6,510 nt of DNA from an uncultured Prevotella sp. (GCA_900550635.1 URSZ01000127.1:1-6510); one strand, 5' to 3'; shown: positions 1-6,234, numbered from the stretch's first letter. Notes: a model not told the origin generated them from the letters alone. Numbers and translations are program-made.

Positions 1-16
1 CGTTAATTAAAATATT

Positions 17-24
17 TAACTTTG
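17..24 (+). promoter_or_regulatory. Bacteroidetes -7 promoter box for the outer-membrane protein / S41 peptidase unit
   Basis: TAACTTTG matches the Bacteroidetes primary sigma -7 consensus TAnnTTTG. The matching -33 TTTG would lie before the window begins, so only half of the promoter can be seen. Transcription should start about 4 to 7 bases downstream, leaving almost no leader before the ATG at 35. The box probably drives both genes of the 35-1955 unit, because nothing promoter-like separates them. Confidence 0.6.
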
Positions 25-34
25 CTAACATCTT

Positions 35-931
35 ATGCGTCTCACAAGGCTAATTCCCGTATTTCCGGCTGCGATTCTAATGCTCACGGCCCTGCCTGCC
101 ACCTTACATGCACAAGGTGCGGATTCCCCCGCCCCCTGCGGCCAAACCGGCAACACACGTGAAGACGACGCCAACCGTTACACCACGCGCTCGACAATGT
201 TCGGCATTGGCGGCACGAACCGCCTTGAAACATACCTCTCGCCGCTTGAATACACCGGCCCGGAAGTGCGCTTCATGCGCGAGTCGATAAGGATGACACG
301 CATGTGGGGCGGGCGCGTGTCGACACAGCAGTTCTACGAAGGCAACTTCAGCTATTCCAAGAACCCCACAAAGGACTCGGAATACCTGTCGGGAGACATC
401 GACTGGCGCATAGGCTGGCACTACAACTGGACTCCCCTGCCCGCCCTGCGGCTTATGGCCGGACTGCAAACAGGCCTGAGCTGCGGGTTCGTCTACAACA
501 CGAGCAACGGCAACAACCCTGCCCAAGGCAAACTCTCGACCAACATAGCCGCTTCGGGAATGGCGATATACAGGTTCAACTGGCTTCGCCGCCGCTTCAG
601 CGTGCGTTACCAGTTCGACATGCCCCTCGCCGGGCTTATGTTCTCGCCCAACTACGGCCAGTCGTACTACGAAATATTCTCGCTCGGCCATTACGACCGC
701 AACGTATGCTTCACATGGCCCGGCAATGCGCCGTGCTTTTCGCAACTTCTCACCGTCGACGTTCCCATAGGGAGCGGCACGCTGCGCTTGGGCTACCGCT
801 GCGACATACGCCAGAGCCACGTGAACAACCTGAAAAGCCATACGTGGAGCAACCTGTTCATGATTGGTTTCGTAAAGCACTTCCGCCTGGTGAAACAGCG
901 CGACAACGATTCCGACAAACTTATTTTCTGA
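35..931 (+). CDS. Probable outer-membrane beta-barrel protein of unknown function (DUF3316-like?)
   Basis: A 298-residue exported protein. Residues 1-26 form a signal peptide: basic start (MRLTR), hydrophobic core, and a cleavage site after LHA. The mature part has short alternating aromatic/hydrophobic segments separated by polar turns rich in Asn, Gly and Ser, such as residues 126-133, 176-182, 188-195 and 270-283, as expected of a beta-barrel. The chain ends in Phe. There are no long hydrophobic helices and no lipobox. Five cysteines (35, 150, 225, 234, 256) could form disulfides in the periplasm or at the surface. The overall look (LSPLEYTGPEVRF near residues 68-80, about 300 residues) recalls the Bacteroidetes DUF3316 family, but that is a weak recollection and not a motif match. 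The start at 35 is chosen because the basic signal-peptide N-region is lost with any later ATG. The stop is one base before the next gene, so the two are almost certainly co-transcribed. No function can be assigned; a structural or transport role in the outer membrane is inference. Confidence 0.8.
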   Translation: MRLTRLIPVFPAAILMLTALPATLHAQGADSPAPCGQTGNTREDDANRYTTRSTMFGIGGTNRLETYLSPLEYTGPEVRFMRESIRMTRMWGGRVSTQQFYEGNFSYSKNPTKDSEYLSGDIDWRIGWHYNWTPLPALRLMAGLQTGLSCGFVYNTSNGNNPAQGKLSTNIAASGMAIYRFNWLRRRFSVRYQFDMPLAGLMFSPNYGQSYYEIFSLGHYDRNVCFTWPGNAPCFSQLLTVDVPIGSGTLRLGYRCDIRQSHVNNLKSHTWSNLFMIGFVKHFRLVKQRDNDSDKLIF

Positions 932-932
932 A

Positions 933-1955
933 ATGAAACAACTGTTGCTATTTGCATTGCTTCCGCTCGTTATCGCACTGCCGGCCTTAACGTCGTGCAT
1001 TACCGAGGACGTGCCCGACAATACAGCGCGGGGCAATTTCTACAGCCTGTGGAAAACGCTCGACGAACGCTACTGCTTCTTTCCCGAAAAGGAAAAGGAG
1101 TACGGGCTCGACTGGGACTCGGTTTATGCAAAGTACAGCAAGCGCGTGGCCTACACCATGAACAACGAACAGCTGTTCGAGGTGTGCGACTCAATGCTGC
1201 GCAACCTGCGCGACGGACATGTAAACCTCACCGCCGCACACAACACGGCGCGCTACTGGGAATGGTTCGAAAACTACCCCACAAACTACAGCGACTCGAT
1301 TGAACGCATATACCTCGGCACGGACTACAGGATTACATCGGGAATAAAATACCGCATACTCCCCGACCACATAGGATACATGCGCGTGCCCACGTTCGAA
1401 AACGGATTCGGCAGCGGCAACCTGAGCGAGATTTTCCGCTACTTCGCGGCATGCGAGGGCGTGATAGTAGACGTGCGGAACAACTCGGGCGGAATGCTCA
1501 CGTCGGCCGAAAAACTGGCCGGATGTTTCGTGAACAGCAAGACACTCGTGGGATACATGTGCCACAAGACGGGACCGGGGCACAACGATTTCTCATCTAA
1601 AGAACCGCTGTACGTATCGCCGGCCGAGGGAATACGCTGGCAAAAGCCCGTGGCAGTGCTCACCAACCGCCAGACCTACAGCGCGGCAAACTCGTTCGTG
1701 ATGTACATGAAGCACCTGCCCAACGTAATCATTGTTGGCGACCGCACGGGCGGCGGCGCGGGAATGCCTTTCAACTCCGAGCTGCCCAACGGGTGGACGG
1801 TGCGCTTTTCAGCCTGCCCCATGTACGACGTAAACCGCGAATGCACCGAGAGCGGGATAGACCCTACCGAGAAAGTGAACATCGTGTCGGAAGACTATGA
1901 CAACGGCATAGACACAATAATAGAACGCGCGCTCGAACTGCTCGACGATATGTGA
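933..1955 (+). CDS. S41-family (tail-specific/tricorn-type) serine peptidase, lipoprotein
   Basis: A 340-residue lipoprotein. The signal peptide ends in LTSC, so Cys22 would be lipidated and the enzyme anchored in the periplasm or at the outer membrane. Residues about 33-110 form a helical N-terminal region (FYSLWKTLDERYCFF) typical of Bacteroidetes S41 lipoproteins. It ends in RDGHVNL, whose His96 fits the tricorn/IRBP-type catalytic His. The peptidase core follows: VIVDVRNNSGG (177-187), VLTNRQTYSAANSF with probable nucleophile Ser250 (242-255), and VGDRTGGGAG (268-277). Near the end, TESGIDPTEKV (305-315) matches the family pattern around GI.PD, with Glu306 a candidate catalytic acid. No separate PDZ domain is evident. 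The segment after the serine reads DRTGGG, without the Lys of CtpA-type enzymes, so a Ser-His-Glu mechanism as in tricorn is more likely than Ser-Lys. The gene starts one base after the preceding stop, implying translational coupling with the outer-membrane protein. The substrate is unknown. Confidence 0.88.
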   Translation: MKQLLLFALLPLVIALPALTSCITEDVPDNTARGNFYSLWKTLDERYCFFPEKEKEYGLDWDSVYAKYSKRVAYTMNNEQLFEVCDSMLRNLRDGHVNLTAAHNTARYWEWFENYPTNYSDSIERIYLGTDYRITSGIKYRILPDHIGYMRVPTFENGFGSGNLSEIFRYFAACEGVIVDVRNNSGGMLTSAEKLAGCFVNSKTLVGYMCHKTGPGHNDFSSKEPLYVSPAEGIRWQKPVAVLTNRQTYSAANSFVMYMKHLPNVIIVGDRTGGGAGMPFNSELPNGWTVRFSACPMYDVNRECTESGIDPTEKVNIVSEDYDNGIDTIIERALELLDDM

Positions 1956-1986
1956 CACAGCCGGCACAAGGCGTTTTTGATTACGC

Positions 1987-2008
1987 GCGCAAGGCAACTT
2001 CCTTGCGC
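1987..2008. other. Stem-loop in the 3' region of the S41 peptidase gene
   Basis: GCGCAAGG (1987-1994) and CCTTGCGC (2001-2008) form a perfect 8-bp stem with a 6-base loop, 31 bases after the peptidase stop codon. No T-run follows on either strand, so it is not a canonical intrinsic terminator. It may mark or stabilise the 3' end of the two-gene mRNA before the tRNA promoter. Confidence 0.45.
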
Positions 2009-2044
2009 CACGCCACAATTTAGGGATATTTGCCGGCCAAATAG

Positions 2045-2075
2045 TTTGAATAATCAACAAAAGCACTTACCTTTG
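2045..2075 (+). promoter_or_regulatory. Promoter of tRNA-Leu (TTTG-N19-TACCTTTG)
   Basis: TTTG at 2045-2048 and TACCTTTG at 2068-2075 are separated by exactly 19 bases, the classic Bacteroidetes -33/-7 arrangement. The tRNA 5' end at 2087 lies 11 bases beyond the -7 box, so the precursor needs only a few bases removed by RNase P. Confidence 0.85.
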
Positions 2076-2086
2076 CACTTGCTTTT

Positions 2087-2168
2087 GCGCCTGTGGCGGA
2101 ATTGGTAGACGCGCCAGACTTAGGATCTGGTGTTTCGCGACGTGCAGGTTCGAGTCCTGTCAGGCGCA
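2087..2168 (+). tRNA. tRNA-Leu, anticodon UAG (reads CUA and possibly other CUN codons)
   Basis: A complete class II cloverleaf can be drawn. The acceptor stem GCGCCTG (2087-2093) pairs with CAGGCGC (2161-2167), with discriminator A at 2168. The D arm contains GGTAGAC. The anticodon stem CCAGA/TCTGG (2114-2118, 2126-2130) encloses loop CTTAGGA, with anticodon TAG at 2121-2123. A long variable arm follows (about 2131-2143), as expected for leucine tRNAs. The T arm has TTCGAGT flanked by GCAGG/CCTGT, with one G-U pair. The CCA end is not encoded (A73 is followed by CAA), so it must be added by the CCA-adding enzyme, as is common in Bacteroidetes. The gene stands alone, with its own promoter and terminator. 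Confidence 0.97.
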
Positions 2169-2170
2169 CA

Positions 2171-2201
2171 AAAACGGCCGTGTAATTGCGGCCGTTTTTT
2201 A
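2171..2201 (+). terminator. Intrinsic terminator of tRNA-Leu
   Basis: AAAACGGCCG (2171-2180) and CGGCCGTTTT (2189-2198) form a perfect 10-bp stem with an 8-base loop, and the T-run continues to 2200. It begins two bases after the tRNA. The A-run on the left arm would also let it work on the opposite strand. Confidence 0.93.
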
Positions 2202-2539
2202 TTTGTCCCCGCCAAAGGGGCAACGGACATTCCGGCGGCTAATACGCATGCCCCGCCGCAACTGACGCATGTGCGGCAAACAGTGGCGCAAAACAGACAT
2301 TTCGGGCCATAGGACATGAAAACTAATTTTCAAACCGTTATACACCCTTAGGAGCAAATAAAAAATACAAGGCACATATTTCGAAATATGTCAGACATAT
2401 TTTTCCGCCCCCGAAAACCGCGCCTTTTTTATGCAGACAAAACCGTCAGGCCATGCCGGCAGAAGAGTTACGTATAAGAATAAAAAAATACCGTCTTCCA
2501 TATTAACATACGGAATGCTCTGTTTGAAAAATTTTTACC
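2202..2539. other. Gene-free interval between tRNA-Leu terminator and small lipoprotein promoter
   Basis: No credible coding sequence is seen here; open frames are short and overlap the tRNA or its terminator. The left third (2202-2310) is GC-rich with small imperfect hairpins: CCCC/GGGG at about 2206-2220, and GCCGCA (2255-2260) opposite TGCGGC (2272-2277). The rest is AT-rich and holds TGAAAA-N4-TTTTCA at 2317-2332 and the palindrome at 2374-2391. A T-run at 2425-2430 has no clear stem before it. Confidence 0.6.
2374..2402. repeat. 18-bp perfect palindrome plus a third half-site (candidate regulator site)
   Basis: ACATATTTCGAAATATGT at 2374-2391 is its own reverse complement over all 18 bases. 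The half-site ACATATTT recurs at 2395-2402, exactly 21 bases (about two helical turns) after the first copy. This pattern suits a dimeric DNA-binding protein better than an RNA structure, because no T-run adjoins the palindrome. It lies about 140 bases upstream of the -7 box of the small lipoprotein gene, the only nearby gene it could serve. The binding protein is unknown. Confidence 0.5.
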
Positions 2540-2547
2540 TATCTTTG
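2540..2547 (+). promoter_or_regulatory. -7 promoter box of the small lipoprotein gene
   Basis: TATCTTTG fits TAnnTTTG. No good -33 TTTG lies at the usual 19 to 21 bases: the TTTG at 2523-2526 is only 13 bases away. The promoter may therefore be weak or need an activator. The predicted leader is about 35 bases and ends in an A-rich stretch (2573-2581) before the ATG, typical of Bacteroidetes translation starts that lack a Shine-Dalgarno sequence. Confidence 0.6.
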
Positions 2548-2587
2548 TACGGAGTAGCGATATTAACACGAACAAAAAAACAAGTAT

Positions 2588-2941
2588 ATGAAAAAAATAT
2601 TTTTATTCCTGGCATTAATGCTGCCTGTGCTGGCGTTTACGGCTTGCTCCGACGATGACGATTCGGGCAGCTCGTACAAGCTCTCCTTATCGGGCCTGTG
2701 GGAGGAATACCCCAAGAACAGCGAATCGAACACTTACCTGCTGCTCAACACCGACAAGTCGGGCTACCAGTGGGTAATAGACAACGAAGGAAGGCTTACC
2801 GACCAAAAGCCCTTGACGTGGACCGCAAACAAACAGTATATCACCTTGAATTTCGACGACATAGGCTCGCTGAAAATAAAATACGACCTGTACGGGAACA
2901 TACTGTCGCTCGCAACGGGCAAGACGTACAAAAAGATTTAG
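2588..2941 (+). CDS. Small lipoprotein, probably surface-exposed, lipocalin-like fold suspected
   Basis: A 117-residue protein with a lipoprotein signal: MKK, a hydrophobic core, and a lipobox ending AFTAC, so Cys20 would be lipidated. The residues after the Cys, SDDDD, resemble the acidic lipoprotein export signal that sends Bacteroidetes lipoproteins to the cell surface. The mature part is short and beta-rich. It contains LSGLWEEY (residues 33-40), which recalls the GxW motif at the start of lipocalin-like domains, and then alternating strand-like segments (TYLLLN, YQWVIDNEGRL, YITLNF, SLKIKYDL, ILSLATG). At about 98 mature residues it is smaller than a full lipocalin, so a half-size or divergent member of the lipocalin-like lipoproteins is a guess. 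It is monocistronic, with its own -7 box and terminator. ATG at 2588 is preceded by an A-rich stretch. Function unknown. Confidence 0.82.
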   Translation: MKKIFLFLALMLPVLAFTACSDDDDSGSSYKLSLSGLWEEYPKNSESNTYLLLNTDKSGYQWVIDNEGRLTDQKPLTWTANKQYITLNFDDIGSLKIKYDLYGNILSLATGKTYKKI

Positions 2942-2992
2942 GACAAAATACATTTGCATGAGGCTGTACAGGCATTTTGCCTGTTACATACA

Positions 2993-3027
2993 AAAAGCCA
3001 CGGTATTAAACCGTGGCTTTTACTTTA
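2993..3027. terminator. Bidirectional terminator between the small lipoprotein and murF
   Basis: AAAAGCCACGGT (2993-3004) and ACCGTGGCTTTT (3010-3021) form a perfect 12-bp stem with a 5-base loop. T-rich tails follow on both strands (TTTTACTTTAT on +, TTTTTG on -). It sits between the convergent genes at 2588-2941 and 3075-4376 and should stop both transcripts. A smaller hairpin, ACAGGCA (2968-2974) with TGCCTGT (2978-2984), precedes it on the lipoprotein side. Confidence 0.92.
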
Positions 3028-3074
3028 TCTTTCCTGCGCCTGCCGCTATCGTGCGCAGCGCTGTTTACTACACG

Positions 3075-4376
3075 TTACAATATGTCGGCCAGTTTGTAGA
3101 GTTTGTTGCTGTTGCTGCCTTTTATAAGTATGGTGCGCCCGCTTATGTCGCCGGCCTTTATGGCGTTTTCCACTTCCGTTTCATTCTCGAAGGTGCGGAA
3201 CTGTGGCGCAATGCCGCTGAAGTTTTCTCCCACGAGCCACACTTCGCCGAAACCGGCCTTGTCGAGGAAATCGACTACCTTGCGGTGCTCTTCGACGCTC
3301 TCCTTGCCGAGTTCGTTCATCTGCCCGAGTATTACCATCTTGTTGTCGGCGTGCATTCGGGCAAAGTTTTCCAACGCGGCCATCATGCTTGTGGGGTTGG
3401 CATTGTAAGCGTCTACGATAAGCGTGTTGCGAACGGTTTTCACTAATTGCGAACGGTTGTTCGACGGAACATATCCTGCAAGAGCGCTGTTTATGTCGGC
3501 AACAGGGACATTGAACTTCAATCCTACTGCTATTGCAGCCAGAAGATTGGAGATATTATAGCTCCCTATCATCCTTGTGGTGACATACTGCCATTCTTTC
3601 CCTTTTTCGCGCCAGCGGAACGACAGGTACGGCGTGCAGTCAATCACGTTTCCTTCTACCGCCAGGTCTTTTCCGGGCTGCGTTCCGTAAGACACCGTTT
3701 CCAATCCTTCCGACATGCGTTGCAATATGTCGGAATCGCCGTTAAGGAACACGGTTGTGTTCTTCTTGGCCCGCAGGTAATCGTAGAGTTCGCATTTTGT
3801 GCGTACCACACCCTCGAACGAGCCGAAGCCTTCGAGATGTGCGCGCCCCACGTTGGTTATTATCCCGAAATCGGGGTCGGTTATCTTTGATAGCAGCGCA
3901 ATCTCGCCGGGATGGTTGGCACCCGTCTCTATTACGGCCACCTGGTGCTTGCCTGTGAGCCGCAGCAGGGTTTTAGGAACGCCGATATGGTTGTTCAGGT
4001 TGCCTTCGGTGTGGAGTGTCTTATATTTTTTTTCGAGCACGGCCGACACAAGTTCCTTTGTAGTGGTTTTTCCGTTCGTTCCCGTTATCTGTATTACCGG
4101 AAGCCCGAGCGTTACACGGTGCAGGTGGGCAAGCTGCTGCATTGTGTCGAGCGAGTTTTTCACGAGAATATACCGCGGGTCGCCCTTGACGGCGTACTGC
4201 TCCTCGTCCACGACTGCATAGGCGCAGCCTTGTTCAAGAGCTTTGGAGGCATAGGCGTTGCCGTCGAAGTTATCGCCGCGCAGGGCAAAGAAGATAGAGC
4301 CTTCGGGGCAGTCGCGGCTGTCGGTGGTTACTGCTTTGTGCTTCAGGTAAAGTTCATATATTTCTGACAGTTCCAT
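3075..4376 (-). CDS. murF: UDP-N-acetylmuramoyl-tripeptide--D-alanyl-D-alanine ligase (MurF)
   Basis: A 433-residue cytoplasmic Mur ligase that uses ATP to join D-Ala-D-Ala to UDP-MurNAc-tripeptide, the last cytoplasmic peptide addition in peptidoglycan precursor synthesis. The N-terminal domain carries TTDSRDCPEGSIFFALRGDNFDGN (part of 17-40), the MurF/MurE-type substrate-binding signature. The central ATPase domain has the P-loop GTNGKTTT at 99-106, followed by NLNNHIGVPKTLL (126-138), ETGANHPGEI (150-159) and TNVGRAHLEGFGS (174-186), with the conserved Asn and His. YNISNLLAA (273-281) leads into the C-terminal domain, which holds NNRSQ (306-310), DAYNANPTSM (322-331) and LIKGSNSNKL (417-426). 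These motifs and the length are normal for MurF, and DAYNANP distinguishes it from MurE and MurC. Here the gene stands alone, outside a division/cell-wall (dcw) cluster, with its own promoter. Ile codons are mainly ATA (16 of 25), like the other left-side genes. Confidence 0.97.
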   Translation of the reverse strand: MELSEIYELYLKHKAVTTDSRDCPEGSIFFALRGDNFDGNAYASKALEQGCAYAVVDEEQYAVKGDPRYILVKNSLDTMQQLAHLHRVTLGLPVIQITGTNGKTTTKELVSAVLEKKYKTLHTEGNLNNHIGVPKTLLRLTGKHQVAVIETGANHPGEIALLSKITDPDFGIITNVGRAHLEGFGSFEGVVRTKCELYDYLRAKKNTTVFLNGDSDILQRMSEGLETVSYGTQPGKDLAVEGNVIDCTPYLSFRWREKGKEWQYVTTRMIGSYNISNLLAAIAVGLKFNVPVADINSALAGYVPSNNRSQLVKTVRNTLIVDAYNANPTSMMAALENFARMHADNKMVILGQMNELGKESVEEHRKVVDFLDKAGFGEVWLVGENFSGIAPQFRTFENETEVENAIKAGDISGRTILIKGSNSNKLYKLADIL

Positions 4377-4401
4377 GTAGTGTCTATTTTTAGGAGGTGT
4401 G

Positions 4402-4432
4402 CAAAAATAATGCTTTCCTACATCAGGGCAAA
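4402..4432 (-). promoter_or_regulatory. murF promoter (TTTG-N19-TATTTTTG)
   Basis: On the - strand, TTTG (4432 to 4429) and TATTTTTG (4409 to 4402) are separated by exactly 19 bases, matching the Bacteroidetes -33/-7 consensus. The predicted leader before the murF ATG at 4376 is about 20 to 22 bases. Confidence 0.85.
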
Positions 4433-4520
4433 GGGCATATATTTATATTCTGCTTCAACTGCGCAGTAAAGTTCCTGAAATTGCATGTGGATTTATCATA
4501 TTGCGGGCAGGCGAGTACGA

Positions 4521-4565
4521 TAAAAAAAGCGGCACGGTCTGGAAAACAATCACCGCACCGGCCGC
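4521..4565 (-). terminator. Intrinsic terminator downstream of cysS
   Basis: Read on the - strand, a GC-rich stem followed by TTTTTTT (4528 to 4522) makes a strong intrinsic terminator. The 3' arm ACCGTGCCGC (4538 to 4529) pairs with upstream GCGGCCGGT/CGGTGCGGT sequence between 4565 and 4552, using a few G-U pairs or one bulge. It lies about 160 bases after the cysS stop, and no gene intervenes. Confidence 0.8.
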
Positions 4566-4575
4566 AGTAAAATAC

Positions 4576-4607
4576 AATCCCGGCATGAATTGAATCATGT
4601 CGGGATT
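4576..4607 (-). other. Long hairpin in the cysS 3' untranslated region
   Basis: The arms 4576-4588 and 4595-4607 form a 13-bp stem (AATCCCGGCATGA against TCATGTCGGGATT, one G-U pair) with a 6-base loop. On the - strand only a weak TTGTATTTT follows, so it could be a secondary terminator or an RNA-stabilising stem upstream of the stronger terminator at 4521-4565. Confidence 0.65.
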
Positions 4608-4722
4608 ATTATGGTCCATTCTGCGAACAAAGGGGAAAACTGTACCTTGTGTTTTCCTGCCGTGCGGGAAATATTTGCACAGGCTTGGTTCTCCGACTAA
4701 TGTTTGCGCCTTTACCGCAGCT

Positions 4723-6207
4723 TTATTTGTTCAATCGCCAGGTAGCGCCGTCGCGCGTGTCTTTTACTTCGAATCCCAGGCGTGCGAGTTCGTCGCGTAT
4801 TTTGTCGCTCGTGGCCCAGTCTTTTGCTTCCTTGGCACGGCGACGCACCTCGAGCAGCATGTCCACCGCCCCGGCGAACGCTTCTTCGCGCGCGGCGTTC
4901 GAAGTTGCCTCGGCCCTCAGTCCGAGAAGCCCGAATGCGAATACAGAAAAGAGTTCTTTGAGTCCTTCGACAGCCTCGGGCGTTATTGTCGTGGTATGGT
5001 CGGCCGCTTGGTTTATCACATGGCACGCGTCGAAAAGCAGGCCTATCACTACGGGCGTGTTCAAGTCGTCGTTCATGGCGTCGTAGCATTTGCCTTTAAG
5101 TTCTTCTACGTAATCCTTGGTTACCTGTCCGTCGGGCGCAGCGGCAAGCCTGTCGAGTTCCGCGTAACCTGCGAGCAGTCGCTCCAGCCCTTTGCGGCTC
5201 GACTGCAGTGCTTCATTTGAAAAGTCGACCGTACTGCGGTAATGCGCCTGGAGTATGAAGAAACGTATCGTCATTGGCGAATAGGCAGAAGTGAGTTTGG
5301 GATGGTTGCCCGTAAAGAACTGTTCGAGCGTTATGAAGTTGCCAAGGCTCTTTCCCATCTTCTGTCCTTCGATGGTAATCATGTTGTTGTGCATCCAGTA
5401 GTGCACCATGTCGTCGCCCTGCGATGCCACGCTCTGTGCAATCTCGCACTCATGGTGGGGGAAGACGAGGTCCATGCCGCCGCCGTGGATGTCGAAGTGG
5501 GCGCCGAGGTACTTCCGTCCCATGGCGGTGCACTCGCAGTGCCATCCCGGGAAGCCGTCGCTCCAGGGGCTGGGCCAGCGCATGATGTGCTCCGGCTGCG
5601 CGCTCTTCCACAGGGCGAAGTCGGCGGGATTGTGCTTCTCCTGCTGGCCGTCCAGCTCGCGGGTGGTGTTGAGCACGTCGTCGAGGTTGCGCCCCGAGAG
5701 CTTGCCGTAGTGGTGGTCCTTGTTATACTTTGCCACGTCGAAGTAGACCGAGCCCTGGCTCTCGTAGGCATAGCCGTTGGCAAGGATTTCCTTGACGAGC
5801 TGTATCTGCTCGATGATGTGTCCCGATGCGAGGGGTTCGATGCTCGGCGGAAGGACGTTCAGTTCCTCCATGGCCTTGTGGTAGCGGTTGGCATAGAACT
5901 GTGCCACTTCCATCGGCTCGAGCTGCTCCAGCCGTGCCTTCTTGGCAATCTTGTCCTCTCCCTCGTCGGCGTCGTGCTCCAGGTGTCCCACGTCGGTGAT
6001 GTTGCGGACGTAGCGTACCTTGTACCCCAGGTGTTGCAGGTAGCGGAAGACGAGGTCGAACGTGATGGCAGGGCGTGCATGCCCCAGGTGGGCGTCACCG
6101 TAGACGGTGGGACCACAGACGTACATGCCCACATGAGGAGCATGCAGGGGAATGAACTCCTCCTTCTTGCGGGACAATGTATTGTAGATGTACAGTTTTT
6201 GTTCCAT
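4723..6207 (-). CDS. cysS: Cysteinyl-tRNA synthetase (CysRS)
   Basis: A 494-residue class I aminoacyl-tRNA synthetase that charges tRNA-Cys with cysteine in the cytoplasm. The Rossmann-fold catalytic core shows MYVCGPTVYGDAHLGHAR (28-45), containing the HIGH motif as HLGH and the zinc ligand Cys31. Further zinc ligands are Cys226 in GWHCECTAMG and His251/Glu255 in FPHHECE. The KMSKS motif appears as KMGKS (283-287) in GQKMGKSLGNF. DLNTPVVIGLLFD (381-393) belongs to the DALR-type helical domain. The C-terminal AKEAKDWATSDKIRDELARLGFEVKDT (part of 458-484) is the conserved CysRS tail, and the length is normal. ATG at 6207 is right: the catalytic core begins within 30 residues and a consensus promoter sits 28 bases upstream. 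Oddly, codon choice changes sharply near codon 286-292. The N-terminal part uses ATC for 10 of 15 Ile and AAG for 16 of 17 Lys. The C-terminal part uses ATA for 7 of 7 Ile and AAA for 9 of 11 Lys. This suggests a recombinant gene or a chimeric contig, although the protein itself looks intact. Confidence 0.97.
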   Translation of the reverse strand: MEQKLYIYNTLSRKKEEFIPLHAPHVGMYVCGPTVYGDAHLGHARPAITFDLVFRYLQHLGYKVRYVRNITDVGHLEHDADEGEDKIAKKARLEQLEPMEVAQFYANRYHKAMEELNVLPPSIEPLASGHIIEQIQLVKEILANGYAYESQGSVYFDVAKYNKDHHYGKLSGRNLDDVLNTTRELDGQQEKHNPADFALWKSAQPEHIMRWPSPWSDGFPGWHCECTAMGRKYLGAHFDIHGGGMDLVFPHHECEIAQSVASQGDDMVHYWMHNNMITIEGQKMGKSLGNFITLEQFFTGNHPKLTSAYSPMTIRFFILQAHYRSTVDFSNEALQSSRKGLERLLAGYAELDRLAAAPDGQVTKDYVEELKGKCYDAMNDDLNTPVVIGLLFDACHVINQAADHTTTITPEAVEGLKELFSVFAFGLLGLRAEATSNAAREEAFAGAVDMLLEVRRRAKEAKDWATSDKIRDELARLGFEVKDTRDGATWRLNK

Positions 6208-6234
6208 AGATGGTTGTGTTTAGTTGAGTAGCTA

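Noticed and set aside
104..1036. 310-residue open frame on - opposite the outer-membrane protein
   Set aside because: The + strand frame has a signal peptide, promoter and operon spacing. The antisense product is Ala/Val/Arg-rich, as expected from a codon-bias shadow.
1400..1955. Frameshift or truncation in the S41 peptidase
   Set aside because: All core motifs occur in order in one frame up to the expected C-terminal region.
2150..2170. Integration (att) site at the tRNA-Leu 3' end
   Set aside because: The tRNA 3' end is not duplicated within the window and no integrase is present.
2120..2317. Short frames overlapping the tRNA-Leu on both strands
   Set aside because: They run through the tRNA and its terminator and have no start signals of their own.
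2431..2658. 75-codon frame overlapping the start of the small lipoprotein
   Set aside because: It crosses the -7 promoter box and leader and shares sequence with the lipoprotein in another frame; no independent support.
5242..6231. 329-residue open frame on + opposite cysS
   Set aside because: cysS on the - strand is certain from its motifs. This antisense frame stays open because the G/C-ending codons of the cysS N-terminal part rarely create antisense stops. Its product is low-complexity Val/Leu/Glu-rich and matches nothing.
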